Positions 37,640 to 50,285 are shown, numbered from the stretch's first letter. The stretch is DNA of 64,000 nucleotides from Artemia franciscana (GCF_032884065.1 NC_088871.1:16736472-16800471); one strand, 5' to 3'. Notes: a model not told the origin generated them from the letters alone. Made by a program: numbers and translations.

Positions 37640-38345
37640 ATTAAACAGATTATTTCTATTTCCTAGATTAAAGGTTAGCAAAATGAATGAATTCTTAGAT
37701 CTGAGGGTTCAGGGTGCAAAAACAGGCTTAAAAATTAATGTTAAGAGGAATAAGATGCTCAGACTAGGACTAAATGATGATGAATAGGTGATATCGAGTG
37801 ACAAGAAAATTGGCAGAGTAAATAGCTTCATTTACCTGAACAGTATTGTTAGCAAAATAGTGGATGCAATGAAGATGTAGAAAGTAGAATAGTTAAAAAA
37901 AAGGTAGGTGAGAATAGGATGATAAATCTGCATATGATCACTAGGATACTGGAAGCCAGTCATGATAGTGTTCAAGTATGGCTCTCAATCATGGGTACTT
38001 TGAATGGCTACAGAAGATTTGTAAGGTGTTTCCCAGAAGAATTTCCCAAGGGTAGTTTTAGGTACTTATTTGACTTACCCTATATTAAACAGTAAGCTGT
38101 AAAAAAATTTATTTTGATCCTGCTTTCTAGTGCTACAATAAAAGAAAGATTAAGGTGGCTAGGCCATACTTTATGAATGAAGGATGACAGATTGTGCTTT
38201 TTGGAAGTCTATCTGAGGCAAAACAAAAAGTAAGGAAGTTTGTAAGAATGGACTTAAAGGGAATGAAAATTTTACAGGACAGGGCAAGGAGTGAGGCTAT
38301 GAACAGATTAGGGTGGACAGGAGCATGCGCAGCAGTTTTGACCTT
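37640..38345 (+). pseudogene. RTE-like LINE C-terminal remnant
   Basis: Plus-strand match to the sequence at 28860-28960 (LRVQGAKTGLKINVKRNK, then LRLGLNDDE), followed in other frames by NSFIYLNSIVSK, KERLRWLGHTL-like and EAMNRLGW-like segments. It is decayed by several frame changes and lies just upstream (minus sense) of the TMEM141 start exon. Confidence 0.75.
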
Positions 38346-39350
38346 GTGCAGCTTAATGCTACAGTGAGCAGCTATACATTTGACCTAATTTTTGCACTTT
38401 CTCTTAATTTCTGGTTTATTCCCCCAAAACAAATGCACATATGGGCATATTTGTCAATAAGGCTTTTTGTCATAATTGTCTGAGGTAAGGGTTTTTGAGC
38501 AGTTCAAAATTATAGCCTACTTGCATTTAGAGAAATGGGATTCCCCTCCAGAATGTTGACGAACTTTGACTCAGGATATGTGTTTTGGCACACACAGAAA
38601 ATACATTTAGAAATGGATTGAATAAATAGGAAAATGATGTAGGCCTATATATATATATATATATACATTTTTAATCAGCACACTATTCTGCTGGTTTGAA
38701 CAATAGTATTCTGCAATCCTCCATTAAGTACAATCCCAAGTGAGATCTTAAAATTTTGACAGAAATACAAATTTCATATCTAAAATTATAAGTTTGGTAA
38801 GTTTAGCATTTGATTTAAGACATAATTGATGCAGGAGGCAACTCTGGGTTATTACTTAGGGTCTTATCCATAATTTTTACAATTGTTAGAATAAAATCTT
38901 GTCAATGCCTTATTCAGGTACATTTGTAGATAATGGCATACATCCTGTGTATTTTCTATCATCTGTGTATCTTTTTTAAACACATGTTTGCTTATGAAAT
39001 GTTGATTTTTTTTTGGAACAATTAAACTGATATGAAAAAAGTAGAAACATAAGAGGGTTTTGAGCATCATCATGCTTCAAGGGATTGAGGCTCTGAATTT
39101 AACAGATCTAGCATAACACAAATAGTTTATATCTGAGACACAATTTTGAAGGTTATGTTTGTTAAATTTTGGAAGAACATTGAAAGAAAATCTAATGGTA
39201 TATTTGTTTTTTAAATCTGATTTCTGCCCTTTAACAAGCCTCACATGATATAAGGCCCATCAGAGCTGTTCAAAGGGGGATGATCAGTGCAATCTCCCAG
39301 TCCCTATGGCTGGGAGTCCACAACTTTGATTGCTTATTTTTTGCTTATAT
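38346..39350. other. Non-coding stretch with a short (TA)n
   Basis: Nothing recognised apart from a (TA)n run at about 38647-38666. It could hold the TMEM141 promoter or 5' exon, but no signal is clear. Confidence 0.5.
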
Positions 39351-39351
39351 T

Positions 39352-39558
39352 TGAATCTATTTTGTAAAGTTTCACTTTTATAACACAACAATTTCTAAAG
39401 GAGATCAAAGGTTAGTACCCTCTAGAGAGGAGTGGAGGTAGGTACTTAAAATACCTTTCTATGTCATACTTTAGTCTGCAGATACATCCCTGACAGTTTC
39501 ACTTGCATAATCTAACCCCTTTCCAAGATAGAAAAAAAAACTTGGCTAGAATTTTACC
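39352..39558 (+). repeat. Dispersed CTCTAGAG repeat, forward copy
   Basis: Shares, in order, tttcacttttataacaca, atcaaaggt, ccctctagag, ggaggtaggtact, gtttcac and ctagaattttac with 41800-41975 and 49490-49693. Confidence 0.65.
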
Positions 39559-39609
39559 ATTTTCTGCATGTTATAGCCTAAAGCAACAATGGAATTATTA
39601 GATTGTTTT

Positions 39610-40410
39610 TTTCTATCTTGCATATAGAGTTATGTAACTATATTAACTATACAGATGTTAGTCCTGTATTGGTTGACAAAAATCACCCAAACTCTAGAGA
39701 AATGTCTACTAGCCTTTGAGAATTACTGTCTCTGATGATTGTTGCATGTCTGCTTGTACCACTGAGTCACCAACAAAAAATTCAAACCCACACCAATGCA
39801 ACCACACATCACAGAACTAATCAAGCATAGATGCCGGAACTTTCTTGGTCATGTACTATGCATGCCAGACAGTATACTACCACAGATGATGTTCTAATGG
39901 TATCCAGGGGGATCAAGATGCAGGGGCAAGCCAATGAATACTCTATGCTGGACATACACAAGAGACTAAGTGATATCAAATACTGCTATTGTACCAGACT
40001 GGGTCTATCTTGTATATATAATTAAATAACTATATTAACTATACAGATGTTAGTCCTGTATTGGTTGAAGAAACTCAACCAAACTCTAGAAAAATGTCTA
40101 CTAGCCTTTGAGGAATACTGTCTCTGATGATTATTGCATGTCTACTGATACCACAGACTCACCAAAAAACAAATTCAAACCCACACCATGCAACCATCCA
40201 TTGCAGAAGTAATGAAGTATAGATGTTGGTGCTTTCTTGGTCATGTACAATGCATGCCAGACAGTAGACTATCAAAGATGATGTTCTAATGGAATCCAGG
40301 GGACTCAAGATGCAGGGGCAAGCCAATGAATACTTTATGCTGGACACACAAAAGAGACTGAGTCATAATAAACACTGCTATTGTGCCAGACTGGGTGGAT
40401 GTATTAGCTG
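39610..40410 (+). repeat. Tandem duplication, unit 392 bp
   Basis: taactatattaactatacag begins at 39635 and again at 40027. The two units agree at most positions. Inside each, the plus strand reads CRNFLGHVLCMPDS-like sequence, resembling the extreme C-terminus of LINE reverse transcriptases, so the duplicated DNA is probably a LINE tail. Confidence 0.85.
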
Positions 40411-40589
40411 CCACCCAGCTTTGAGAAGAATGGTAGTCTCATTGATGCCCTATGTGCCCTGGATGGCATTAGAGGAACTAAGGAGTAAGATATTTTGGAT
40501 ATAGCCTAGAAGTTGTGGGTAGATAGGACCTGGTAGGCTACTTGTGTGTTGTATGCCTCAAGTTGTTCATTTAATTAGAATCTCTATCT

Positions 40590-41165
40590 TTGATGCTTAA
40601 TGCTAATGAAACATTACAAAATATGATGAAAATATAACACTTTAGAAACAAATTTGGGCTATAGGCCTATAATTGTAGCTTACATTGGGGGAGGGGTTGG
40701 GGAAATGTATAGGAGGTCTACATGCAAAATATGTTGGGTACAAATATTCTAAATACTATGAAATAAGAATTGTGGTAATTTTTCACATTCCATATTATTG
40801 ACTTACAAATAAAATGAACATACCACTTGATGCCTTTTTTATTTTCTTTATGAATATAATAATTGCTTCTATTACTAATTCAAATTTAAGCACTTTTTGA
40901 CCTAACCTAACTATAAATAGTTTTGGTGCTGAGAAAACATAGTATTATCTTCTCAAAGATGACCAAAAACACATACTTTAATAAAAAAATGTGGTGTCTA
41001 GGAAGAAGAAAACAGGGCAAATTTATGACAGTGCATATAATAGTGACTTAGCAATAAAGTGAACCACTTGAAGCCCTTTTTTATGTTCTTTAAAAATATA
41101 ATAATCACTTCTACCACAAATTCAAATTTAAGCACTTTTTAACCTAGCCTAACCCAACCTAACCT
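40590..41165. repeat. Dispersed repeats with aaatttgggctata and cctaacctaac phrases
   Basis: ctttagaaacaaatttgggc at 40640 recurs at about 60145. Two related blocks (40800-40920 and 41045-41165) both contain ttcaaatttaagcacttttt followed by cctaac-type repeats. No coding frame. Confidence 0.55.
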
Positions 41166-41354
41166 TATTATAAATAATTTTAGCACTGAGAAAATGTAGC
41201 ATTTTTTTTTTTCAAAAACAATGGAAAAAGATGGTGCTGAGAAAACATAGTATTATTTCATGGAAAACAAGTGATAACTCATATTTCAATTGAAAATTTG
41301 TCATTTCTAAGAGCTTAAAAAGTGCTTAAATTTGAATTTGCAGTAGAAGCAATT

Positions 41355-41975
41355 GTAAAATTTTTGTTGAGTGACTTCTTGCTATCTCAGAAAGGGGTCA
41401 GGTTAGAAAAATGAAACTTTCAGGGATGGGTCTACAGGGTAAAGTATATCCCAGGAAGGTATTTTAAAGTACCAACCTCCACTCCTTATCCCTCTAGAGA
41501 GCCCTGAGAGTTGCCTACATGACTATTGAAATTTTGACAAAACAACATTTTACTTTAATTTTCAGTTACCAGTTGCTTTTCTCTGCCTTTAGTTCTGAAA
41601 ATGAAATTCCTGTTATTTGAGTAGAATTCTGAGCCATATCAACATTTTTTTTCAAAATTTAGGAAATGTATTTGCATATCTATAAAACCTTATAAATTGC
41701 AATTGAGCAAAGTTGTGAAGCTGAAAACAATTTTGTTGTAGGCTACTTCATTCAAGCAGAAGATCTATTTTGCAAGGTTCCACTTTTATAACACACATAT
41801 TTTTGAAGGTCATCAAAGGTCAGGGCCCTCTAGAGGGAGAACAAGTGGAGGTAGGTACTTCAAAATACCTTCCCAGGACATACTTTAGCCTGTAGACCAA
41901 TCCCTGAAAGTTTCATTTTCCTAACCTAACCACTTACTGAGATAACAAGAAGTCAATCAACTAGAATTTTACTAA
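41355..41975. repeat. Inverted pair of CTCTAGAG repeats
   Basis: Left arm 41355-41505 and right arm 41825-41975 are reversed copies of each other (aagtgga/tccactt sides, CTCTAGAG core, gaaactttcaggga / tccctgaaagtttc). The 320-bp spacer is AT-rich. Resembles a foldback element of about 620 bp. Confidence 0.65.
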
Positions 41976-42251
41976 AGCAATTATTACATTTGCAAAGAAT
42001 ATAAGAAAAGGCATCAAGTGGTATGTTCAGTTTATTAGTCAGTTATATGAACTGTCATAATTTTTTGATCATTTGTCATTTTTAAGATTTGTCATTTCTG
42101 ATTGTTCCAATCAGAACCCAATACCTAGACAAATTTGATAAAATTGAAGTTCAGGGCTGTAGAGTATTTTTAAGTAAAAATATGACTGTTAATATATTCA
42201 ATGTGTATAACCCTCAAGGTGATTCTCCTCTAAAGATTGATACACAGCAAA

Positions 42252-44937
42252 ATGAAAATTAAAACAACAAAGCAGCATATTTCAATACTTCAGTGGAATG
42301 TAAGATCACTTTCAGAAAATAAGTTAAATGAACTTTTATCTTTTATGAATAAAAATTCCATTGATATTGCTTGCCTTCAAGAAACCCATTTGACTAATAA
42401 CCAACAAACAAAGTTTCCAGGATATACTATCCTGAGAAAGGATAGGTCTTCTCAGAGAAAAGGAGGTGGCGTAGCTATAATTTTAAATAATAATATTAAA
42501 TTTTGCGGTATTAATTTCCCAGATTTTTCAAATGATGTTGATGTTATTGGCATCAATGTTTGGATAAATAATACAAAAACATACATATTAAGTCTTTATA
42601 ACCCCAATGGCCAGACTACAGATGCCATGGATTTTTTCACTTATATTACTAATTCTAATATGCTAAAAAACATAATCATCTGCGGGGATTTTAATGCCCA
42701 CAGTCTTCTGTGGGGGGATAAGCCAGCAAATAAAGCTGGTAAGCTCATTGAAAGATTGATTTCAAATAATGCCGATTTAGCAATTGCTACCCCTCCTAAT
42801 CTAAATACATATTTTAACCCCAAAAGTGGTAAATTTTCAACTATTGACCTACAAATTGTTTCAATAAATATACTAAATAAAATTTATATTAAGAAAATTG
42901 AAAATCTATGCACTGACCATTTTGCAATAGTATCCTCTTTAAATGAACCAGCCAACATTCTCCCACATATCCCTAAATATGTCAACACCAAAGCAAATTG
43001 GACCATGTTTAGAAATAAGCTTAATGAAGATGTCCTAAGTTTAACCCAGAAATCTCATACCTCAGTTGTAACTGCTGACACGTGTGCTGAAGCTATGACA
43101 TCAATATTAACAAATGCAGCTAATCAAGCTATCCCCAGAACTTCACCTAGGAAAACCATCCCTAAACACACCCCTAAAGCATGGTGGACAAAAGATTGCC
43201 AAATTATGTGGAGAATAAAAAATGCAACTAGGAGAGCATACCTAAGAAAACCATCCCCTGACACATATTTAAGTAAATTACAAGCAGAGGCTAACCTCAA
43301 GAGAACAATAACTAATGCCAAATATAATTATTGGAATAATTTTGCAAATAATCTTTCCAGAGAAACATCTGAGCCAAGAATACATAGACTTATAAGCAAA
43401 ATCTGTGGGAAAAAAACATCCTCCAATCCTCTTATGTATGAACTAATACATGAGAATTCCCACTATGATAACGACACTGATAAGGCAAAATTATTTGCCT
43501 CCCTTTTCTCAAAAAAGCTAACATCAAAAAACCAAAATATCACCACACAAATCATGACAAATCCTATTTACCAGCCCCGACCAGGTTCAAAATATATAAA
43601 CCATCCCTTCTCGATACATGAATTGAATAATGCAATTCAGCATATCAAGGCCAATGCTACAAGTAGCTATGATAATATACACCCTATATGGATAAAGAAT
43701 CTTTCCCCTTTGTACAAACAGGAGCTCCTAAATTGCTATAACCATGCATGGACTACATCCACATTCCCTAATATCTGGAAATGTTCATCTCTCATACCAA
43801 TTTTAAAGAAAATTAAACCTAAACATGACCCTCAGTCATATAGACCCATAATGATTACCCCAGTGCTGGGAAAATTAATGGAGAAAATGATTTACCATCG
43901 GCTGCTTTGGTTTGTTGAGAAGAATAATCTGATACCTCATACTCAAACTGGCTTCAGGAAACACCACTCATCAACAGATGCTTTCATAGTGTTAACAAAT
44001 GCAATAAATGAATCCCTATCAAAAAATAATGTCTTAACTGCTGCATTCCTAGATTTTGAAGGAGCTTATGATAATGTTGACCACCAGATTCTATTAGTTA
44101 AACTTACAAACCTTGGACTACCCCCCAAACTTGTATCCTTCATAAAATCCTTTATAGAAGACCGAAGTTTCATTGTTTGTGTAGGTTCAGCCTCTTCACC
44201 CAAAACTCCAATAACCAAAGGCCTTCCACAGGGTGCAGTCCTGAGCTGCCTCCTATTTTCACTTTTTCTGTGGGACATGAACCTCCCACATACCAATCTA
44301 CAGTACGCTGACGATCTGGTATTATGGGCAACTGGCAATACCTTCGAGATTACGCATTCAAAGTTGCAAAATGCACTTTTCCAATTTGAAAAGTTCTCCC
44401 AAAAGTCCATTTTACCTACTGCACCCACAAAGTCAAAAATTATCCAATTCCACCATAAGCGAAATCATTATGACGCTAGGCTAACATTAAATGGAATACT
44501 TATCCCAGAGGACAATCAAATTAATTACCTAGGGCTCATACTTGACCAAAAACTAAATTTCCACCTCCACATCACAAACACAATAAAAAAAGTGCTATAG
44601 AAAAACAAGAATAATTAAAAGGCTACTGGCCACACCTTGGGGCTGTAATGAGAAAACACTAATCCAATTTTATAAATCATATATAAGACCCCATATTGAT
44701 TATGGCCTCATAGTGTATGGTGCTTGTGCTAAGACCCACATGCAAAAAATCGAAACGACACAAAATGATATAATTCGTCTTATATTTGGTCTTAGGAAAC
44801 CAACAAAAACTAAGTTTCTGCTTGCTGAGAGTGGACTATCACCAATAAATGAAAGAAGAAGCAATTTGGCAATTGTATCATCTTTTTTTAAACTATCACA
44901 GTATCCCCCCACCCTTACCACACCAGTCATAAAATGA
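42252..44937 (+). mobile_element. I-group-like LINE ORF2 (endonuclease plus RT), 3'-truncated
   Basis: ATG at 42252. Apurinic-type endonuclease at residues 1-230 (ISILQWNVRSLSENK, CLQETHL, SLYNPNG, IICGDFNAHSLLWGD, STIDLQI, TDHFAIV), a middle region, then reverse transcriptase: SLIPILKKIKPKHDPQSYRP, QTGFRKHHSSTDAF, AAFLDFEGAYDNVDH, GLPQGAVLSCLLFSLFLW, NLQYADDLVLW, INYLGLILD. The frame breaks once, near 44590 in an A-run; reading continues in another frame (SYIRPHIDYGLIVYGAC to PVIK) and stops at 44937. The RNase H domain expected next is absent. A short frame before the ATG (42087-42262, ending with a TAA that overlaps the ATG) may be the end of ORF1. Transposition would need the frame repaired and the 3' end, so it is dead. 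Confidence 0.9.
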
Positions 44938-47284
44938 GGAGATTAAACTGGAGGCTGTACAGTTTGTTTATTGTTTTATTTTTGAACAATGCCAACTGTT
45001 CGATGTGAGCTGGCCAACTCTGGAGCTACATGTTGAAATATCAGTTAATAAACGTGAATGATCTCCCTTTAAACTATAGCTATTAATCCTTTTGTGGGAC
45101 ATTCATTCAAGCTATTCATTTTGTATCACATATTGGTTCTATCAATAAATTCTTTCAAATTATTTCTCTATCACAACATTAGAAACTTATTATTAGAGGC
45201 TCCAACTGGAATTGCCGCTTCGTGCCTTTTCATTAAATTTCCAGATGGTTTTGAACTTTTTCCAATGACCTAAAATTATTTTTACATATCCATTGACGAA
45301 AGGATACTTTTTTTGTAAAAGAAGCGTTGCGCTGTAACTCGGTAGGCTAACTTCTTTGTTAAATATTCTGCAGTAAAATAATATGTGACATAATTGCAAA
45401 TAGTTGAAGGCTTCCCTCACCGTAAAAGTATTTCCAACGTAATAACAACACAGCACAATTATATTGAATAGCATTGACAGTTGAAGAGACTGAAGTCACT
45501 TTGATCATAATTCTATGCAACTGCGTTATAATTTTTTTTTGTTTCACCGAAAAAATTGCTGTTGAATGTTCTTTTCAAGTTTTAATTCTTTGTAAGATCA
45601 AGTGTCTTTCAGAAAATCCGTTAGATTAATGGTCTGTTCGAGTTTGAACGTAATGTTTCTCTCATATATTGTCTCAAAAGGATAGCGCCGATACTTTTGC
45701 TGTTCAACGCTGTCACTTTTACTATTCAGCAGTATGATACATAGAAGGTACAATATTAATGGAAGCCCAAGTGTCATAAAAACATGTCAATCATTATTTT
45801 TTTTTTTTTTACATAAAAAATATAGCTTAGTATTTTGTAAACTTAATAAGTATCTATCTTTTGTATAGAATTTTTTTAGTTTCTAGGAACTCGAAAGTAT
45901 AATTTAATTTTCAATAGTTTATTAAAACTTACTTATCCTGTTTCAGTGTTGACAGTATAAACATGCAATGATATTGCATAACAATTAAACTAATGGACCA
46001 GCTGGTAAAGGGCAACATTTTATAAAACAACATTCACAATAAAATTTTAGTATTAGTTTCCAAAGATATTTGAAAACTAATACTAAAAACGAACTAATGA
46101 AGTCTAAAATTCTCTCTTTTTCTGGTGTTTATACATATGTTATGCGAATATTTTTGCGCATGTTTAAGTAGCAGCAATTTATGTAAAATAAACGGTGAAT
46201 TGTAATACTTTGAAGTATAGTTGTGGCCAGTTTTACTTAGGATGTGCCTATTTTCATGAGTTAATTATCAGTATCTATATCCGTATCTGTATTTAAAGGT
46301 GTAGAAACTTCAATAGACTAAACAAACCATTAAGTTTGTGCAATCTATTCAATCTTTAGTATGGGACAAAAAACTCATTACGGTTTGGGCGGCGTGTCAA
46401 ACATTCTTCAGCTCTAAGAGGTTGGTGAAAATACCAACTTATTTGTGGTATTATTTGTTTATTCTAAGTTTGACCTGATTGTTTATTGTAATTTTTTTTT
46501 GTTTCATGTTTCGTATCTTTGTTTTTGTTAATATATGCTTGTAACTTAGTTTTGACATGTTATATACGTTAATTTACGGTCACTTTTAGTTAGCTCTTGA
46601 CTTTTTGACGAAAAATGTTGTTTTGGTTTAATAGTTTATATAGGATGGTGTCTGGCATAAGAGCTTGATTAGACTCTTTATATGCTACTGGTAATGTTGG
46701 CTTGTAAAATCAACTTTATTTATTTTAAAATGAATTATTATATGATTAGCAGTTCAGAAAAAGATGATTGATTATACTTCTTGAAAATATTTAGCTTCAA
46801 TTAGCAAAACAGGTCTTCTAAGGAAAGTTCCTTTGCTCGGAACCAAAGAATTCACATATTTTTTAGGAGATGCTCCGTAATAATTGCTTGAAGCTTTCCA
46901 TTTTTCAGACAAGAAAGAAACTTCAAAAGGTAGGAACCAAAATATTTGGCAAACTGCTTCCTTTAATCTTACTTCGCCTCTTTTTCCCCTAATCTTTTTC
47001 TCTTCCGACAGGCTTTTATCCTAATCACAGCATTATTTTTTCCTTTATGAGCTTAAAGTAATTTTTTACCGCGTGCGATTTAGGATTTATATTTTTGCAT
47101 AGCAACAATTGCTGATCCACGAGATACTTTTACAAGAGCAGAAAACTTTTTCATTCAGGAAAAAAAAGGTATAATTTATTACTATTTATTTTAGAAACTC
47201 CAGGATTTTCTAAGTTAGTCTGTAGACAGCAGACTACTCGTCGGGAAATACACTGGCCCAATAGAATCGATAAGCTTCTTTTTA
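44938..47284. other. Intergenic stretch, no gene recognised
   Basis: 2.3 kb of AT-rich sequence between the dead LINE and the repeat copy at 47285. The open frames are short and carry no known motif. It may include the upstream region of the plus-strand gene at 48146. Confidence 0.5.
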
Positions 47285-48085
47285 AATAATGTTAGAAAAT
47301 CCTGAGCTCCCTTTATGGAAATTTTCTTTCCTCATGATATATTCCTCCATGGAAAGATCCTCCCACGTAACCCCCTCCCCCGGCCCACTCCCATCCCAAT
47401 ACGAAAAAGTCCCCCTGAAAACGTCTCTACATTTCCTAATAACCATTACTATACGTAAACAATGGTCAAAGTTTGTAACTTGCAGCCCCTCCCCTGGGGA
47501 CTGTGGGGTTTTAAGTCGTCCCCGAAGACATAGTTATTAGGTTTTCGACTAAGCTGAACAGAAAGGCTATCTCAAAATTTTGATCCGCTTACTTCGGGGA
47601 AAAAATGTGCGTGCGAGGGGGCCTAGGTGCCCTCCATTTTTTTGTCACTTAAAAAGGGCACTAGAACTTTTAATTTTCGTTAGAAAGAGCCCTTTCGTAA
47701 CATTGTTGGACCACTGGGTCGATACGATCACCCTTGGGAAAAAACACAAACAAATAAACACACATCTGTGATCTGTCTTGTGGCAAAAAATACAAAATTC
47801 CACATTTTTGTAGATAGGAACTTAAAACTTCTACAACTGCAGGGTTCTGTGGTACGCTGAATCTGACGGTGTAATTTTCGTTAAGATTCTATGACTCGTA
47901 GGGGGTGTTTTCTCTTATTTTCTAAAATAAGGCCAATTTTCTCAGGCTAATAATTTTTGAGGGTAAGTTTAAACTTGATGAAACTTATATATTTAAAATC
48001 AGCATAAAAATGCTATTCTTTTGATGTAACTATTGTTATCAAAATTCCGGTTTTTATAGTTTCAGTTACTATTGAGCCGGGTCGC
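47285..48085 (-). repeat. Modular foldback repeat, copy 4 (body only, inverted)
   Basis: Reverse-oriented body module: the order ccatggaaag, agtcgtccccgaagacatag, cgatacgatcaccctt and gagccgggtcgc matches the reverse of copies 2 and 3. Its 5' side is cut at about 48085, inside the gagcgacccgg phrase, so the hairpin head is lost. It ends about 60 bp before the ATG at 48146. Confidence 0.8.
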
Positions 48086-48145
48086 AGCTAGAAACACTGT
48101 GGGAATGAATCATCACGTGACGATAATCAAAATAAAAACTTAAGA

Positions 48146-48300
48146 ATGGATAAGTTTTTTCTGTTTTTTCTAGCGTATTTGATAACATGCCCCAAAGCAT
48201 TTGCTGATGATGCCTCAAACGACACAAGAATATTTTACAATGGCACTGGAGAGGTATTTTTCAAAGCACAGGAACCATTGGTTTTGAAATTAAATAATGT
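48146..48300 (+). CDS. First exon of an unidentified signal-peptide protein (partial gene)
   Basis: ATG at 48146 opens 51 codons: MDKFFLFFLAYLITCPKAFA, then DDASNDTRIFYNGTG and EVFFKAQEPLVLKLNN, ending in phase 2 at a consensus donor gtaagt (48301). Residues 1-20 form a typical secretory signal peptide with a cleavage site after AFA. Two N-glycosylation sequons (NDT, NGT) follow, so this should be the lumenal or extracellular start of a secreted or membrane protein. I do not recognise the family. No following exon could be identified with confidence in the rest of the window. The 5' UTR lies between the ATG and a truncated repeat copy ending at about 48085. Confidence 0.62.
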
Positions 48301-48414
48301 GTAAGTAGCCTTGGCCTTCCTTTCGTTTAATGTAGACTATGCTTGTGCTGGGTATTATTCAATTTTCAGATTTGGGCCCTATGCTCATGCAGTTGCAGCA
48401 AAAGCTAAATAAGG

Positions 48415-48740
48415 TAAAATTCTAGACAAGCTACTTTTTGCTATCTTGGAAAATGATTATCTTAGGAAAAGTGAAACTTTCAGCAATGGATCTTCAGATT
48501 AAAGTGTGATGCAAGAAGGTATTTTGAAGTCCCTCTCCTTGTAAAATTCTAGTTTAGCTTACTTTTTACTATCTTCTAAAGGTGTTGGGTTAGGAAAATA
48601 AAACTTTAAGCAATAAATCCTGGGCCAAAAACATAGTCTAGTCTTAGAAAATATTGCCAAGCTTCCATGTTAACCCTCTTCTTGTTTTTAACAAGTCTTC
48701 TTGTTTTAAGCAGAAGATCTGTTGGTAAGTGTGTTAAACG
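48415..48740 (-). repeat. Dispersed CTCTAGAG-family repeat, reverse copies
   Basis: Two overlapping partial reverse copies (gtaaaattctag at 48415 and 48539, gaaactttcagc near 48475). The CTCTAGAG core itself is missing here. They lie in the first intron of the gene at 48146. Confidence 0.5.
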
Positions 48741-48829
48741 GAATGCACTCAAGAATTATGCTGAGCAAGTCTAACAGAAACCAGTTTCCCCTCCTGGATT
48801 GGTTATGATATGCTTATTTTTAGTGAGAA

Positions 48830-48837
<8 letters not shown>

Positions 48838-48915
<78 letters not shown>
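48838..48915 (+). repeat. (TA)n microsatellite
   Basis: About 78 bp of alternating ta with a single interruption (tac). The open frame through it (Ile-Tyr repeats) is an artefact. Confidence 0.95.
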
Positions 48916-48916
<1 letters not shown>

Positions 48917-49489
48917 CCTATTCTTTTATTAAATGTTTAATATATAGAGGTGGTTGGCAGCAGAGTAATTTGCTATGGGCAGGGGGCAACTGCTCCTTCT
49001 AGACCTTAGTTTACCCCCTCTAGACACCAGTTTGCCCCTCCAGCTGAAATTTAGTTTCTTCAAAAATATTGTCTAAACAAATATTAGCCTCCATAATTCA
49101 AGGTATCAACAGAAATAGATCAGTTTTCTTTAGTTTATATTTACCTTTATAATACTATAAAGCTCCTTATAGTACTATATAGTACCTTTTTGGTACCAAA
49201 TGGCTCATTTTTTAGTTTTTACAGTCATTTCCCCTTGATTTGGGAAAATTAGCTTCTACTTTGCCCCCCCCACTGTGATCTTGATAAAATAATGCCACTG
49301 GTGGTTAGGGGTTAGATTAGGTGTTTAATATAATGCTTTCTGCATGGCCTGCTTTCCACAAGTCTTTGTCATAGTTTCCACAATTTTGTTTTTTAAGTAT
49401 TACATTATCCAGATGTTTTGGTATATTTCATTAGGATTAACCTAACTTGACTTATTGAGTGCATTCTGTTTAAGAGACAAGTACTAATC

Positions 49490-49790
49490 TGTTTTGTAAG
49501 GTTTCCTTTGCATAGTACAAAGATTTTTAAAGGCCATTAAAGGTTACTGCCCTCTAGAGGGAGAAGAAGTTGAGGGACATACTTTTCTGGGACATATCTT
49601 GTCTGTAGACTCATTTTCATTTGTAGACTAAGTTTCATTTTCCAATTCTAACCCCTGTTCTGAGATAGCAAAAAGTAGTTAAACTAGAATTTTACATCTG
49701 CCTCCACTCTTTCTCCCTTTAGAGGGTACTGACCTTTAATAATCATTGTTTTGTAAAAGTGAAACCATGCTAAATAGATTTCTTGTTGAA
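49490..49790. repeat. Dispersed CTCTAGAG repeat, forward copy abutting a reverse copy
   Basis: Forward copy 49490-49693 (ccctctagagggagaag, ctagaattttac) is followed directly by a reverse piece 49693-49790 (cctccactctttctcccttt, aagtgaaacc), giving a near-palindromic pair. Confidence 0.6.
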
Positions 49791-50079
49791 ATGGAGGGTA
49801 CTTGTATATTGTCCAGAACACACTCAAGAACTGAAGTTAGGTAGATCATAATGCGTTTTTCTCACTAAGATTAAGCTAATTAAGAAAAGTATTTTAAGCT
49901 CCATATATTTGCTCAATCCAATTTTATAGGGTTTCATAGATCTGCAGATACATTTCCTAGATTTTGAAACAAAATCATAGTTATGGCCTAAATTTTAATC
50001 AAAGAGCAGGAATTGCATTTTCAGAACTAAAACCAGAGAAAAAAAAATGAAAATAGAGGTATAATGTTGTTTTATTCTA

Positions 50080-50285
50080 AATTTTAATAGGTGTAGACCT
50101 GTCAAGTAGATATATCTTTAAGACATAGAAATCAGTAGAGGGTTAACACAGTAGCTTGGCAATATATTTCTACAGTATTTTTTGGCCCTTGGTTCATTTC
50201 TGAAAGTTCAATTTTCCTAAACTACCCACATTCCAAGATAGTAAAAAGTAGCTTGTCTAAAATTTTACCCTATGTAAGTACTGGG
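50080..50285 (+). repeat. Dispersed CTCTAGAG-family repeat, partial forward copy
   Basis: Shares ctgaaagttcaattttccta and gatagtaaaaagtagct...aaaattttac with the other copies; the core is lost. Confidence 0.45.

Noticed and set aside
41130-41165. cctaacctaac-type run as an arthropod telomere repeat
   Set aside because: Too short and degenerate, and it recurs as part of interspersed repeats.
48799-49002. Open frame with an Ile-Tyr run
   Set aside because: It is simply the (TA)n microsatellite read as codons.
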